Shown here: positions 24,273 through 33,433 of the stretch, piece after piece
How positions within the stretch are numbered: the first letter of the stretch is position 1
How the letters are laid out: every line of letters begins with the position of its first letter
Assembly (NCBI RefSeq): GCF_000238915.1
Contig: NZ_BAEG01000036.1
Span: 1-44,333, forward strand
DNA length: 44,333 bases
Reading direction: 5' to 3'
DNA from: Arthrobacter globiformis NBRC 12137
GTDB taxonomy: Bacteria; Actinomycetota; Actinomycetes; Actinomycetales; Micrococcaceae
The notes under the pieces: model-generated
The model's database searches: none
What the model was told of the DNA's origin: nothing
The model's input: only the letters and a program-made list of their open reading frames with translations
Translations under genes and position numbers: made by a program

Positions 24273-26039
24273 ATGACCACGCAGGAAACCGAGGCAGAGG
24301 CGGCCTACCGGGCCGGCCGGGAATGGTTCAAGAGCGCGGTGGTGTACCAGATCTATCCGCGCAGCTTCGCTGATTCGGACGGCGACGGCATCGGCGACCT
24401 CCGCGGGATCATCGGCAAGCTGGACTACCTCCAAAAGCTGGGGGTCGACGTCGTCTGGCTCTCCCCGGTGTACCGGTCACCGCAGGATGACAACGGCTAC
24501 GACATCAGCGACTACCGCGACATCGACCCCGTGTTCGGCGACCTGGAGACCCTCGACGAACTGCTGGCGGGACTGCACTCGCGGGGGATGAAGCTGGTGA
24601 TGGACCTGGTGGTCAACCACACCTCGGACGAGCACCCGTGGTTTGTGGAGTCCCGCTCCAGCAAGGACAACCCGAAGCGGGACTGGTACTGGTGGCGGCC
24701 GCCGCGCGAAGGCCATGGCCTGGAAACAGCCGAGCCAGGCACACCCGGCGCTGAACCCAACAACTGGGGCTCTGCCTTCTCGGGGCCGGCCTGGGAGTAC
24801 GACGCGGAAACAGGGGAGTACTACCTGCACCTGTTCTCCAGGAAGCAGCCGGACCTCAACTGGGAAAACCCGGGGGTGCGGGCCGCCGTATACGACATGA
24901 TGAACTGGTGGCTTGACCGCGGCGTGGACGGCTTCCGGATGGATGTCATCAATTTCATCTCCAAGGAGCAGTCGCTGCCCGACGGTCCGCAGGCCGAAGG
25001 GATGCTCTACGGCGACGGCGGCCCGTACTTCATCTGCGGCCCGCGCATCCACGAGTTCCTGCAGGAGATGCACCAGGAGGTCTTCGCGGGGCGTGACAAG
25101 GACCTGCTGACCGTGGGCGAGATGCCTGGCGTTACCGTCGAGGACGCCGCCCTGTTCACGGATCCCGGCCGGCGGGAAGTGGACATGGTCTTCCAGTTCG
25201 AGCACGTGGCCCTGGACCAGGAGGGCGGCAACAAGTGGCGGCCCAAGAAGCTGCTGCTCACCGATCTCAAGAAGTCCCTGGGCCGCTGGCAGGAAGGGCT
25301 CGCCGAGAGCGGCTGGAACAGCCTCTACTGGGGGAACCACGACCAGGCCCGCGCCGTTTCCCGTTTCGGCGACGACGGCCAGTACCGGGAGCTGTCGGCG
25401 AAGATGCTGGCCGCCGTCCTGCACCTGCACCGCGGCACGCCGTACGTTTACCAGGGCGAAGAGCTGGGCATGACCAACATGGCGTTCGGGGCCATCAGCG
25501 ACTACCGGGACATCGAAGTCCTCAACCACCACCGCGAGGCCACCACGCACCTGGGCCACACCGACGCCGAGGTCCTCGCGGCCCTGGCGCCGCTGAACCG
25601 GGACAACGCCCGGACGCCCGTGCAGTGGGACGCCAGCCGGCACGGCGGCTTCACCACCGGGGCACCCTGGATAGCCGTGAACCCGAACGCAAACACCATC
25701 AACGCCGCGGCCCAGGTTGACGATCCCGGGTCGGTCTTCAGCTTCTACCGCAAGGTGATCGCCCTCCGGCACTCGGATCCCGTGGTCGCATATGGGGATT
25801 TCAGCATGCTGCTGCCCGACGACGAACACGTCTACGCGTTCAGGCGCTCGCTTCCGGACGTGGAGCTGCTGGTCCTTGGCAACTTTTCGGGGTCCAAGCG
25901 GACAGCCGGGATCGACGACGGCACCTGGCTCAACGGGGGCGCTGAGCTGGTGCTGGCAAACTATGCGCCGGAAGCCGGCGAGGTGCCATCCTTCGACCTG
26001 CGCCCGTGGGAGGTGAAGGTTTTCCGCCGGAACGTGTAG
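24273..26039 (+). CDS. GH13 alpha-glucosidase (oligo-1,6-glucosidase type)
   Basis: A 588-residue (beta/alpha)8-barrel glycoside hydrolase acting on short alpha-glucosides. Catalytic residues are visible: nucleophile Asp224 (GFRMDV), acid/base Glu283 (GEMPG) and transition-state Asp357 (NHDQAR). The N-terminal [26 protein letters not shown] and [12 protein letters not shown] are family signatures. ATG at 24273 with GAGGAG about 6 nt upstream; the longer frame to 24198 has no comparable site. It is convergent with the second GH13 gene, with 23 nt between the stops. Cytoplasmic, no signal peptide. Confidence 0.93.
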   Translation: MTTQETEAEAAYRAGREWFKSAVVYQIYPRSFADSDGDGIGDLRGIIGKLDYLQKLGVDVVWLSPVYRSPQDDNGYDISDYRDIDPVFGDLETLDELLAGLHSRGMKLVMDLVVNHTSDEHPWFVESRSSKDNPKRDWYWWRPPREGHGLETAEPGTPGAEPNNWGSAFSGPAWEYDAETGEYYLHLFSRKQPDLNWENPGVRAAVYDMMNWWLDRGVDGFRMDVINFISKEQSLPDGPQAEGMLYGDGGPYFICGPRIHEFLQEMHQEVFAGRDKDLLTVGEMPGVTVEDAALFTDPGRREVDMVFQFEHVALDQEGGNKWRPKKLLLTDLKKSLGRWQEGLAESGWNSLYWGNHDQARAVSRFGDDGQYRELSAKMLAAVLHLHRGTPYVYQGEELGMTNMAFGAISDYRDIEVLNHHREATTHLGHTDAEVLAALAPLNRDNARTPVQWDASRHGGFTTGAPWIAVNPNANTINAAAQVDDPGSVFSFYRKVIALRHSDPVVAYGDFSMLLPDDEHVYAFRRSLPDVELLVLGNFSGSKRTAGIDDGTWLNGGAELVLANYAPEAGEVPSFDLRPWEVKVFRRNV

Positions 26040-26062
26040 CGCAGCCCAGGGCGTCTAGGCGA

Positions 26063-27757
26063 CTAGGGCGCCAGGCGGTCGCCGGGCCGGTGGACGCGGA
26101 ACCAGCGGTAGCCGTACCGTCCCAGCTCAAGGGTGAACCCGCCGTCGGCCTCCAACGGAACGTTGCCGCCGTCGAACAAATCCAGCAGCATGGCGTTCCT
26201 GAACGCCCGCCGCGGACTGTCCCCGGACCCGACGTTCGCGGTGACCTTGACCGGCTCGTCGCCGAAGTTGTGGAGCAGCACCACGGTGGCCTCCGGCGAG
26301 CCGCAGCGGTGCGCAAACACGGCCGGCTCGGACTGTTCGAGGACGGCGAACTCGCCCCAGCCCAGCTCCGGTGACTCGCGGTACCGCTGGATGAGCGTGG
26401 CCATGAAGTTCCACAGCGACCCGGGGTCCCGTTTGGCGCTGGCCGCGTTGACCTTTTCCGGGCCGTACTCCCCGCGGGGCAGCGGGACCACCAGCTCCGA
26501 CGCCTTGGCGCTGGAGAAGCCGCCGTTCTTTTCGTCGTTCCACTGCATGGGCGTGCGGACGGCGGCACGGCCCTTCTGCCGCAGGTCCTCGCCCATGCCG
26601 ATCTCCTCGCCGTAGAAGAGGACCGGCGTGCCGGGCAGGGAGAACATCAGCGAGTAGACCATCCGGATCCGGTCGGCGTCGCCGCCCAGCATCGGCGGCA
26701 GCCGGCGCCGCAGTCCCCGCCCGTAGAGCTGCATGTTTTTGTCCGGTCCGAACGCGGCGAAGACCTCCTCCCGCTCTCCGTCGCTGAGCTTGTCCAGCGT
26801 GAGCTCGTCATGGTTGCGCACGAACATCGCCCAGTGGTTGTCAGGATGCAGCCGCGGACGCGTTTTCAGCGTTTCGGCCAGCGGACGGGCGTCCTGCCTG
26901 GCGAGCGACAGGTAGATGTGCTGCATGGACATGAAGTCGAACTGCATGTTCAGCTCGTTGCCTTCGGCGCCGCCGAAATACTCCAGCTGGTCCTTGTACG
27001 GCAGGTTCACTTCGCCCAGCAGCACCGCGCTGCCGTTGCGCCGGTTCACGAAGCTGCGCAGGGCGCTGAGGTAGTCGTGCGGGTCGATGTTGGCCGCCTC
27101 GTCCTTGGGCGCACCCCGGGTCTCCAGGAAAAACGGCACCGCATCCAGCCGGAATCCGTCCAGCCCGAGCTCCAGCCAGAGGCCCATGGCCTTGGCTATC
27201 TCGTTGCGGACTTTGGGGTTGGTGACGTTGAGGTCCGGCTGGTGCTCCATGAACATGTGCAGGTACCACTCGCCGGTGGCATCGTCCTGGGTCCAGAGAG
27301 AGGTCTGTTCGCCCGGGAACACCACTTCCGAGGACGTGTCCGGCGGCGGATCACTTCGCCAGACGTAGTAGTCCCGGTACGGGTTGTCCACGGATTTGCG
27401 GGCCTCGACGAACCAGGGGTGCTGGTTGGAGGTGTGGTTGACCACGAAGTCGGCGATCACCCGGATGCCGCGGTCCTTCGCGGTGCGGATAAACTCCACA
27501 AAATCGCCCAGCGTGCCCAGCCGCCGGTCGACGTCGAAGAAGTCCGTTACGTCGTAGCCGTCGTCGCGGTCCGGTGACGGATAGAAGGGCATGAGCCAGA
27601 TGCAGTTCACGCCCAGCGCCGCCAGGTAATCCACGCGCTGGGTCAGGCCGCCGAAATCACCGGTGCCGTCGCCGTCGTGGTCGAAGAACGTCTCAACATC
27701 CAGGCAGTAGACGACGGCGGTTTTCCACCACAGGTCCGATGTCTCCGCGATGTTCAT
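26063..27757 (-). CDS. GH13 alpha-amylase-family protein, trehalose synthase-like
   Basis: A 564-residue GH13 enzyme with Asp205 (GFRLDAVPFF), Glu249 (LLGEVNLPY) and Asp317 (VRNHDEL) as the catalytic triad. Segments such as MVYSLMFSLPGTPVLFYGEEIGMGEDL and YDVTDFFDVDRRLGTL are close to trehalose synthase (maltose to trehalose). Parts of the sequence differ from typical TreS, so a related alpha-glucan enzyme is possible. The ATG overlaps the stop of the upstream LLM gene (ATGA) and GGAAGG is about 9 nt upstream, indicating a two-gene operon. The C-terminal beta domain ends YGYRWFRVHRPG. Confidence 0.85.
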   Translation of the reverse strand: MNIAETSDLWWKTAVVYCLDVETFFDHDGDGTGDFGGLTQRVDYLAALGVNCIWLMPFYPSPDRDDGYDVTDFFDVDRRLGTLGDFVEFIRTAKDRGIRVIADFVVNHTSNQHPWFVEARKSVDNPYRDYYVWRSDPPPDTSSEVVFPGEQTSLWTQDDATGEWYLHMFMEHQPDLNVTNPKVRNEIAKAMGLWLELGLDGFRLDAVPFFLETRGAPKDEAANIDPHDYLSALRSFVNRRNGSAVLLGEVNLPYKDQLEYFGGAEGNELNMQFDFMSMQHIYLSLARQDARPLAETLKTRPRLHPDNHWAMFVRNHDELTLDKLSDGEREEVFAAFGPDKNMQLYGRGLRRRLPPMLGGDADRIRMVYSLMFSLPGTPVLFYGEEIGMGEDLRQKGRAAVRTPMQWNDEKNGGFSSAKASELVVPLPRGEYGPEKVNAASAKRDPGSLWNFMATLIQRYRESPELGWGEFAVLEQSEPAVFAHRCGSPEATVVLLHNFGDEPVKVTANVGSGDSPRRAFRNAMLLDLFDGGNVPLEADGGFTLELGRYGYRWFRVHRPGDRLAP

Positions 27758-28725
27758 GCCACCGGAACCTTCCGCAGCTGCGGCAGGACGCTCTGCGCGA
27801 AGGCGTCGATGAACGGCGCCTGCTCCTGCCCCACGAAGTGCAGGTACAGCTCGTCGAACCCGAGATCCAGATACTCGCCCAGCCACTGCACGTGGCGGTC
27901 CAGGCTGGCGGAGACGTTCACCGATTTCCGGACCTGGGCCTCCCCAACGTCGGCGCTGACACCGTCGAAGTGCGCCGCAGTCGGCAGGTCCCAGGGGACG
28001 GGCGGGGCGAAGACGTTCGAACGCCACTGATCCATGGCAATGGCGACGGCGTCCTGCTCCCGGGGAGCCCAGGACAAGTGGATCTGCAGCACGGCCTTCC
28101 CCTTGCCGCCCTCTGAGCGGTACGCCGCCAGCATTTCCGTGAGCTTTTCGGCCGGCTGGTTCACCGTCACCAGGCCGTCAGCCCAGCCGGCCGCCCGGCG
28201 GGCCGTTTCCACGCTGATCGCCGGTGCGATCAGCGGCGGCGGTGGTGAGGGCACATCCCAGATGCGCGCCTGTTCCACGGTGACCAGGCCGTGATGGGTC
28301 ACCTCCTCACCCGCATGCAGCCGGCGGATGACGTCCACGCACTCCTCAAGCCGTTGCTGGCGTGTCTCCTTCAGCGGCCACGGGTCACCCGTGACGTGCT
28401 CGTTCATGTTCTCGCCGCTGCCCGGAGCCATCCAGAACCGGGCCGGAAACATGGACGCCAGTGTGGCCGAGGCGTGGGCGATGATGGCCGGGTGGTACCG
28501 CTGGCCCGGCGCTGTAACCACGCCGAAGCGCAGGCTGGTGGTGGCCAGGGCAGCCCCCAGCCAGGACCACGCGAAGCCCGAGTGCCCCTGCCGCGCCGAC
28601 CACGGTTCGATGTGGTCCGAGCACATGGCGGCGTCGAAGCCCGCCTCCTCGGCGAGCCGGACGTCCTTGAGGAGCTGGCCGGGGCTGATCTGTTCATGCG
28701 ATGCGTGGAAACCTATAGCTGCCAT
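27754..28725 (-). CDS. LLM-class FMN-type oxidoreductase (TIGR03885-like)
   Basis: A 323-residue luciferase-like TIM-barrel protein: MAAIGFHASHEQISPGQLL, EAGFDAAMCSDHIEPW, WMAPGSGENMNEHVTGDPWP and GFDELYLHFVGQEQ are characteristic of the subgroup related to F420-dependent enzymes but found in organisms thought not to make F420. It overlaps the trehalose-synthase-like gene by 4 nt, so the two are translationally coupled. The reaction is unknown. ATG at 28725, about 105 nt divergent from the ligase gene. Confidence 0.8.
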   Translation of the reverse strand: MAAIGFHASHEQISPGQLLKDVRLAEEAGFDAAMCSDHIEPWSARQGHSGFAWSWLGAALATTSLRFGVVTAPGQRYHPAIIAHASATLASMFPARFWMAPGSGENMNEHVTGDPWPLKETRQQRLEECVDVIRRLHAGEEVTHHGLVTVEQARIWDVPSPPPPLIAPAISVETARRAAGWADGLVTVNQPAEKLTEMLAAYRSEGGKGKAVLQIHLSWAPREQDAVAIAMDQWRSNVFAPPVPWDLPTAAHFDGVSADVGEAQVRKSVNVSASLDRHVQWLGEYLDLGFDELYLHFVGQEQAPFIDAFAQSVLPQLRKVPVA

Positions 28726-28830
28726 CGTTAATGTCTACCGGCGGCCAGGGATCGTGTCGAGGGGGCTATGCCGGGGGCGGAGCGGTGCCGGGGGTGGCGT
28801 CCGGCAGGGTCCCGGGCAAGAATGGGGCCT

Positions 28831-29898
28831 ATGCAGCTGCCGGTCATGCCCCCTGTCGCCCCCATGCTGGCCAAATCGGTCGGCGCCATCCCCGAAGGCC
28901 GCTTGAGCTACGAGCCGAAGTGGGACGGATTCCGCTCCATCATCTTCCGCGACGGCGACGACGTGGAGATCGGTAGCCGCAACGAGAAACCGATGACGCG
29001 CTACTTCCCCGAACTCGTGGAGGCGCTGAAGGCCAACCTGCCGGCCAAGTGCGTAATCGACGGCGAGATCGTCCTGGTGGGCTCGTCCGGCGACCGGCTG
29101 GATTTCGACGCACTGCAGCAGCGTATCCACCCCGCAGCCAGCAGGGTCAAGATGCTTTCCGAGCAGACGCCGGCAAAATTCGTGGCTTTCGACCTGCTGG
29201 CCCTCGGCGACGAGGACTTCAGCGGCCGTCCCTTCGCCGAACGGCGCGCGGCCCTGGAACGGGCGTTCGCCGCCGCCAGCGCCCCGGTCCACCTGACCGC
29301 CGCCACGCAGGATCCGGAACTGGCCGGAAAATGGTTCCACCAGTTCGAGGGCGCCGGCCTGGACGGAATCATCGCCAAACCCCTGGACGGACCGTACCAG
29401 CCGGACAAGCGCGTGATGTTCAAGATCAAGCACGAACGAACCGCTGACTGTGTCCTGGCCGGTTACCGCGTCCACAAGAGCGGCCCCGACGCGATCGGGT
29501 CGCTGCTGCTGGGCCTGTACAAACCCGGCGGCGAACTCGCCAGCGTGGGCGTGGTGGGCGCCTTTCCGATGAAGCGGCGCAAGGAGCTTTTCGAGGAGCT
29601 CCAGCCCCTGGTCACCAGCTTCGACGAGCATCCGTGGGCCTGGGCAAAACAGGAGGAGGGCGCCCGGACACCCCGCAACGCGGAGGGCAGCCGGTGGAGC
29701 GCGGGCAAGGACCTGTCCTTCACGCCGCTGCGGCCGGAGCGCGTGCTGGAAGTGAAGTATGACCACATGGAAGGCGAGCGGTTCCGCCACACCGCCCAGT
29801 TCGTGCGCTGGCGTCCGGACCGGGACCCAACGTCCTGCAATTATGAGCAGCTCGAGGAACCGGTGAAGTTCGACCTCGCCGAAGTGCTCGCCACCTGA
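28831..29898 (+). CDS. ATP-dependent DNA ligase (LigC/LigD-ligase type)
   Basis: A 355-residue ligase with an adenylation domain and an OB fold. The nucleotidyl-lysine is Lys30 in EPKWDGFR; further motifs are VIDGEIVL, FVAFDLLAL, EGIIAK-like GLDGIIAKPLDG and MFKIKHERTADCVLAG. The start MQLPVMPPVAPMLAK is typical of LigC. An in-frame ATG nine bases earlier (28822) is an alternative. No Ku, polymerase or phosphoesterase module is adjacent; it stands alone with a strong hairpin downstream. Confidence 0.9.
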   Translation: MQLPVMPPVAPMLAKSVGAIPEGRLSYEPKWDGFRSIIFRDGDDVEIGSRNEKPMTRYFPELVEALKANLPAKCVIDGEIVLVGSSGDRLDFDALQQRIHPAASRVKMLSEQTPAKFVAFDLLALGDEDFSGRPFAERRAALERAFAAASAPVHLTAATQDPELAGKWFHQFEGAGLDGIIAKPLDGPYQPDKRVMFKIKHERTADCVLAGYRVHKSGPDAIGSLLLGLYKPGGELASVGVVGAFPMKRRKELFEELQPLVTSFDEHPWAWAKQEEGARTPRNAEGSRWSAGKDLSFTPLRPERVLEVKYDHMEGERFRHTAQFVRWRPDRDPTSCNYEQLEEPVKFDLAEVLAT

Positions 29899-29913
29899 AA
29901 CTGATTAAACCCC

Positions 29914-29954
29914 GACGGCGGTCCGCCCCTTCCGAAAAGGGGCGGACCGCCGTC
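29914..29954. terminator. Bidirectional hairpin terminator
   Basis: Perfect 18-bp arms, GACGGCGGTCCGCCCCTT at 29914-29931 and its complement at 29937-29954, with a 5-nt loop CCGAA, lie between the convergent ligase and MHS transporter genes. The stem is very stable and lies after both stop codons. Confidence 0.85.
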
Positions 29955-29981
29955 GTCGTACTAGTTTGCCTAGGCTCCGGT

Positions 29982-31301
29982 CTACTTGAGCCCGAGCTCC
30001 TTGGTGGGAACCTTGAACGTTTCCTTGGCCGTCAGCGCGGAGACGGCGGCGATGACGCAGATGACCGCGGTGAAGATGCTGATCTGCACCCAGCCGCCGG
30101 GCTTGATGCCGCCCATGGCCGCAACGATGGCCGGCGCGAAGCCTGCCATCAGAAAGCCGAGCTGCGTGCCGATGGCCAGGCCGGAGAAACGCACCTTGGT
30201 GCTGAACATCTCGGCGTAGAAGGAAGGCCAGACGGCGTTCGAGGCTGCATAGCCGCAGGAGAAGAAGGCGATGGCAGCCAGGAACATCAGCGGCACGTTG
30301 CCGGACTCGAGGCTCAGCAGGAACAGCGGGGCCAGGGCCGCGCTGGACAGGGCGCCGTAGATGTAGACGGGCTTCCGGCCGATCCGGTCGGCCAGCTTGC
30401 CGAAGAGCGGCTGGGTGCCCAGGGCAACGAGGTTGGCGCCCACCACGAGCCAGAGGGTGATGGTGCCGTCCACGCCGGCAACGGTCTTGGCGTAGCTGAT
30501 GGCGAGGGTGCCGAACACCGTGGAGACGGCGGCGATGAAGGCGCAGCAGATGACCCGGAGGACGTCGCGCCAGTGGGCCTTGAGCAGGTCAGCCACGGGC
30601 AGCTTGGCGATCTGGGCCGACTTCTGGGCGGCTTCGAAGGCCGGCGGCTCGTGCAGCGTGCGGCGGATGAAGAAGGCAATCAGGACAACCACGGCGCTGA
30701 GCCAGAAGGGGATCCGCCAGCCGATGCCGTACTTGACCTCGTCCGGCAGGGCGAGCACGGGAATGAAGACGAGTGCCGCCAGGATCTGGCCGCCCTGCGT
30801 GCCCGTCAGGGTCCACGAGGTGAAGAAGGAACGCTGGTTGTCCGGAGCGTGCTCCAGGGTCATGGAAGAGGCGCCGGCCTGTTCGCCGGCCGCGGAGAGG
30901 CCCTGGCAAAGGCGCGCCAGAACCAGAAGGGCCGGAGCCCACCATCCCACCGTGTTGAAGTCCGGCAGGCAGCCGATCAGGAAGGTGGAGGCACCCATGA
31001 GGACCAGGGTGAACATGAGGACCTTGCGCCGGCCAACCCGGTCCCCGAAGTGGCCCAGGACAACGGCGCCGACGGGCCGGGCGATGTAGGCAAAGCCAAA
31101 GGTCGCAAAGGACATGATGGCGGCGTTGGCGTCAGCGTTCGGGAAAAACACGTGCGGGAAGATCAGTGCGGCTGCCGAGCCGAAGATAAAGAAGTCGTAG
31201 TACTCGACGGCGCTGCCGAGGAAGCTGGCAAGGGCTGCCTTCTTCGGTGTCCCGGCCGGGGCAACAGTGCCCGGCGCGGCGGACGGAATGGTCTGGCTCA
31301 T
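29982..31301 (-). CDS. MHS-family transporter, probable shikimate/quinate importer
   Basis: A 439-residue protein with 12 predicted membrane helices, of the metabolite:H+ symporter family. Signatures: FLGSAVEYYDFFIFGSAAAL in helix 1, GHFGDRVGRRKVLM in the 2-3 loop, and WRIPFWLSAVVVLIAFFIRRTLHEPPAF in the centre. ShiA and similar proteins carry shikimate. It is divergent from an IclR gene and lies next to shikimate dehydrogenase and dehydroshikimate dehydratase genes, which supports uptake of hydroaromatic acids. GAAGGAA lies 5 nt before the ATG. Confidence 0.85.
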   Translation of the reverse strand: MSQTIPSAAPGTVAPAGTPKKAALASFLGSAVEYYDFFIFGSAAALIFPHVFFPNADANAAIMSFATFGFAYIARPVGAVVLGHFGDRVGRRKVLMFTLVLMGASTFLIGCLPDFNTVGWWAPALLVLARLCQGLSAAGEQAGASSMTLEHAPDNQRSFFTSWTLTGTQGGQILAALVFIPVLALPDEVKYGIGWRIPFWLSAVVVLIAFFIRRTLHEPPAFEAAQKSAQIAKLPVADLLKAHWRDVLRVICCAFIAAVSTVFGTLAISYAKTVAGVDGTITLWLVVGANLVALGTQPLFGKLADRIGRKPVYIYGALSSAALAPLFLLSLESGNVPLMFLAAIAFFSCGYAASNAVWPSFYAEMFSTKVRFSGLAIGTQLGFLMAGFAPAIVAAMGGIKPGGWVQISIFTAVICVIAAVSALTAKETFKVPTKELGLK

Positions 31302-31414
31302 GGTGTTCCTTCAGGGGGACGACGTTGTCGCGGGATGGATCAGGGGTCGCGGCCGCCGTCCTTGTTGGGGAAGAGGCGGCGGAGGTCCTTGGAAAGACCG
31401 ACCCGGATCAAGTA

Positions 31415-31431
31415 GCCACATGGTGAGAGCT
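31415..31431. promoter_or_regulatory. 17-bp operator half of an inverted pair, transporter side
   Basis: GCCACATGGTGAGAGCT at 31415-31431 is repeated in inverted orientation at 31503-31519 with 15 of 17 matches. The pair flanks the divergent promoter region of the transporter and IclR genes and is likely bound by that IclR protein. Confidence 0.65.
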
Positions 31432-31502
31432 ACTTGTGCGATACAGCAATGATGGCTGTGAGGGCAGTCACCTGTCAAGAAAACTGCTCACGATCTAGAA
31501 AT

Positions 31503-31519
31503 AGCTCTCACATTGTGGC
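31503..31519. promoter_or_regulatory. 17-bp operator half of an inverted pair, IclR side
   Basis: AGCTCTCACATTGTGGC, complement of the site at 31415-31431 except for two central bases. It ends 11 nt before the ATG at 31531, so it overlaps the promoter or start of a short-leader transcript and would give autoregulation. Confidence 0.65.
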
Positions 31520-31530
31520 AACATCAAGCT

Positions 31531-32379
31531 ATGAGTGTGAAGGAAGCCACAGGCGAAGACGCCTCCCCAGCCACCCCCGTTGAAGCAGATGCCCCCGCTG
31601 AAGCGGCAAGACCCGCCAAGGGGGAATCCCGTACCGACATGGTGGGCAAGGCCCTGGGCCTGCTGGTCCTGTTGGGGGATGAGCCCCGCGGGGCCAGCGC
31701 GGCGGAGATTTCCCGGCGCGCGGACCTTCCGTTCAGCACCACCTACCGGCTCCTTGGTTCGCTCACCCGTGACGGGTTCGTGGACTACGAGCCGGACGGC
31801 CGCCGCTACCACCTTGGCCTTCGCATTTTCCAGCTGGGCCAGGCTGTATCCCACCACCACGGATTCGCCGGTACGGCGCTGCCCATCCTGCGCCGCGTTA
31901 CCGAGCAGACGGGCGAGGCGACCATCCTCTCCGTCCGCGACGGCATCCACCACCTCACCGTGAACAAAGTGGACGGCCCCCAGACCTTCCGCGTGACCAG
32001 CGACCCCGGGCATCTCGGCGCGCTCCACACCACCTCCGTGGGCAAGGCGCTCGTCGCGTTCGCCGAGAAAGAGGACCGAGAGCGGCTGCTCGAGGAACTC
32101 CCGCTGGAGCCCCTGACCGCCCTGTCCATCACCGACCGGGACGCCTTCCGCGCCGAAATCGAGAGGGTCCGCCGGCAGGGCTACGCGGTCATGGATGAGG
32201 AGAACGAGCTGGGCATGCGCGCCGTGGCGGTGCCGGTCTTCAACTCCCAAGGCATCGCCTTCGCCTCCCTGGCCACCGCTGTTCCGGTGTTCCGGCTCAG
32301 CATGGAGGCTCTGGTGGCACTGGTTCCCCTCCTGCAGGCGGCCGCCGTCGAGCTTTCCGCCCGGCTGCCCCAGCGCTGA
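31531..32379 (+). CDS. IclR-family regulator (quinate/shikimate region)
   Basis: A 282-residue IclR regulator with a ~30-residue low-complexity start, winged HTH (about 35-100; GASAAEISRRADLPFSTTYRLLGSLTRDGFV) and effector domain (about 115-275). It is divergent from the MHS transporter and upstream of the shikimate dehydrogenase gene, so it probably controls hydroaromatic uptake and oxidation. The ATG at 31531 has no Shine-Dalgarno sequence and a 17-bp operator ends 11 nt before it, so translation may be leaderless. TTG at 31513 is a weaker alternative. Confidence 0.88.
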   Translation: MSVKEATGEDASPATPVEADAPAEAARPAKGESRTDMVGKALGLLVLLGDEPRGASAAEISRRADLPFSTTYRLLGSLTRDGFVDYEPDGRRYHLGLRIFQLGQAVSHHHGFAGTALPILRRVTEQTGEATILSVRDGIHHLTVNKVDGPQTFRVTSDPGHLGALHTTSVGKALVAFAEKEDRERLLEELPLEPLTALSITDRDAFRAEIERVRRQGYAVMDEENELGMRAVAVPVFNSQGIAFASLATAVPVFRLSMEALVALVPLLQAAAVELSARLPQR

Positions 32380-32423
32380 ACCGCGCAGCGCTAAACCGCC
32401 CGGAGGTGCTGCCAGAAACTATT

Positions 32424-32442
32424 TTGTTCGCATCTAGAACAA
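32424..32442. promoter_or_regulatory. Candidate operator before the shikimate dehydrogenase gene
   Basis: TTGTTC (32424-32429), N7, GAACAA (32437-32442), a perfect 6-bp inverted repeat in the 172-nt gap before the start at 32552. It resembles IclR-type sites in spacing but has no third half-site. The regulator is not established. Confidence 0.4.
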
Positions 32443-32551
32443 GAGTGCATCATATGAACTTTTCCTGTACTGTTATCCGTATCACCCGGCCAGCGCGGGG
32501 CGCAGCAGGCGCCCAAGCCGGTCGAGTGCCGTTGTCAAAGGAGCCGCACGC

Positions 32552-33433
32552 ATGAGCAATCGAACCGAGTCCTACCTCATAGGACTTGTCGGGGATGGCG
32601 TGATGCCGTCGCTCTCGCCCCACATGCACGAGCGCGAAGGCGACGTCCAGGGCGTCCGGTACCTGTACCGGCCCGTCGACCTGCACGAGCTCGACCTGCC
32701 GGCCACCGCCGTCGGCGACCTGCTGCAAAGCGCCTACCGGATGGGCTTCAACGGGCTGAACATCACGCACCCGTGCAAGCAGCTGGTCCTCCAGCACCTC
32801 GACGAGATCGCCCCCGATGCCGAACGCCTGGGCGCCGTCAACACCGTGGTCATCCAGGACGGCCGCTTCATCGGCCACAACACAGACTTCTCCGGCTTCG
32901 CCGCCGCACTGGCCTCCGGACTTCCGGACGCCAGGCTGGACCGCGTGGTGCAGCTGGGAGCGGGCGGCGCCGGATCCGCCGTCGCCTACGCCCTGCTCAC
33001 GGCCGGCGTGCAGACGCTGGAGCTCGTGGACATGGACCCGGCGCGCTGCGCCGAACGCGCCGCCGAACTGGCCGGATTTTTCCCGGACCGCACCGTCACA
33101 GCGCGCACGACGGCGGAGCTGCCGCTGCTGATGCCCGCCGCCGACGGCCTGGTGCACTGCACTCCCGTGGGCATGGCCGCCCACCCCGGCACGCCGCTGG
33201 ACATGGCCCTCGTGGAGCCCCGGCACTGGGTGGCGGACATCGTCTACCGCCCCATCGAAACCGAGCTCGTCCGCGAATCGCGGGCCAAGGGCTGCCAGGT
33301 GCTGGACGGCGGGCGCATGGCCGTGGGCCAGGCCGCCGATGCTTTCCGGATCTTCACCGGACTCGAGCCCGACGCCGAACGGATGCGCGCCCACTTCCTG
33401 GAGCTCATCGCAGCGGAAGAGGTGGCCGTCTGA
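32552..33433 (+). CDS. Shikimate/quinate dehydrogenase
   Basis: A 293-residue AroE/YdiB-family dehydrogenase. The catalytic pair Lys76 (NITHPCKQ) and Asp112 (GHNTDFSG) and the nucleotide-binding GAGGAGSAVAY near residue 137 are present. The strand following the glycine loop carries VDMD, an acidic residue favouring NAD, as in catabolic quinate/shikimate dehydrogenases, whereas biosynthetic AroE usually prefers NADP. AAAGGAG lies 9 nt before the ATG at 32552. Its stop overlaps the start of the dehydratase gene (TGATG). Role: oxidise shikimate or quinate for entry to the pca route. Confidence 0.88.
   Translation: MSNRTESYLIGLVGDGVMPSLSPHMHEREGDVQGVRYLYRPVDLHELDLPATAVGDLLQSAYRMGFNGLNITHPCKQLVLQHLDEIAPDAERLGAVNTVVIQDGRFIGHNTDFSGFAAALASGLPDARLDRVVQLGAGGAGSAVAYALLTAGVQTLELVDMDPARCAERAAELAGFFPDRTVTARTTAELPLLMPAADGLVHCTPVGMAAHPGTPLDMALVEPRHWVADIVYRPIETELVRESRAKGCQVLDGGRMAVGQAADAFRIFTGLEPDAERMRAHFLELIAAEEVAV

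Noticed and set aside
32773..33432. Upstream extension of the dehydratase frame into the dehydrogenase gene
   Set aside because: It overlaps the shikimate dehydrogenase gene in another frame and is Arg/Pro-rich; the ATG at 33433 gives the correct family length and metal-ligand numbering.
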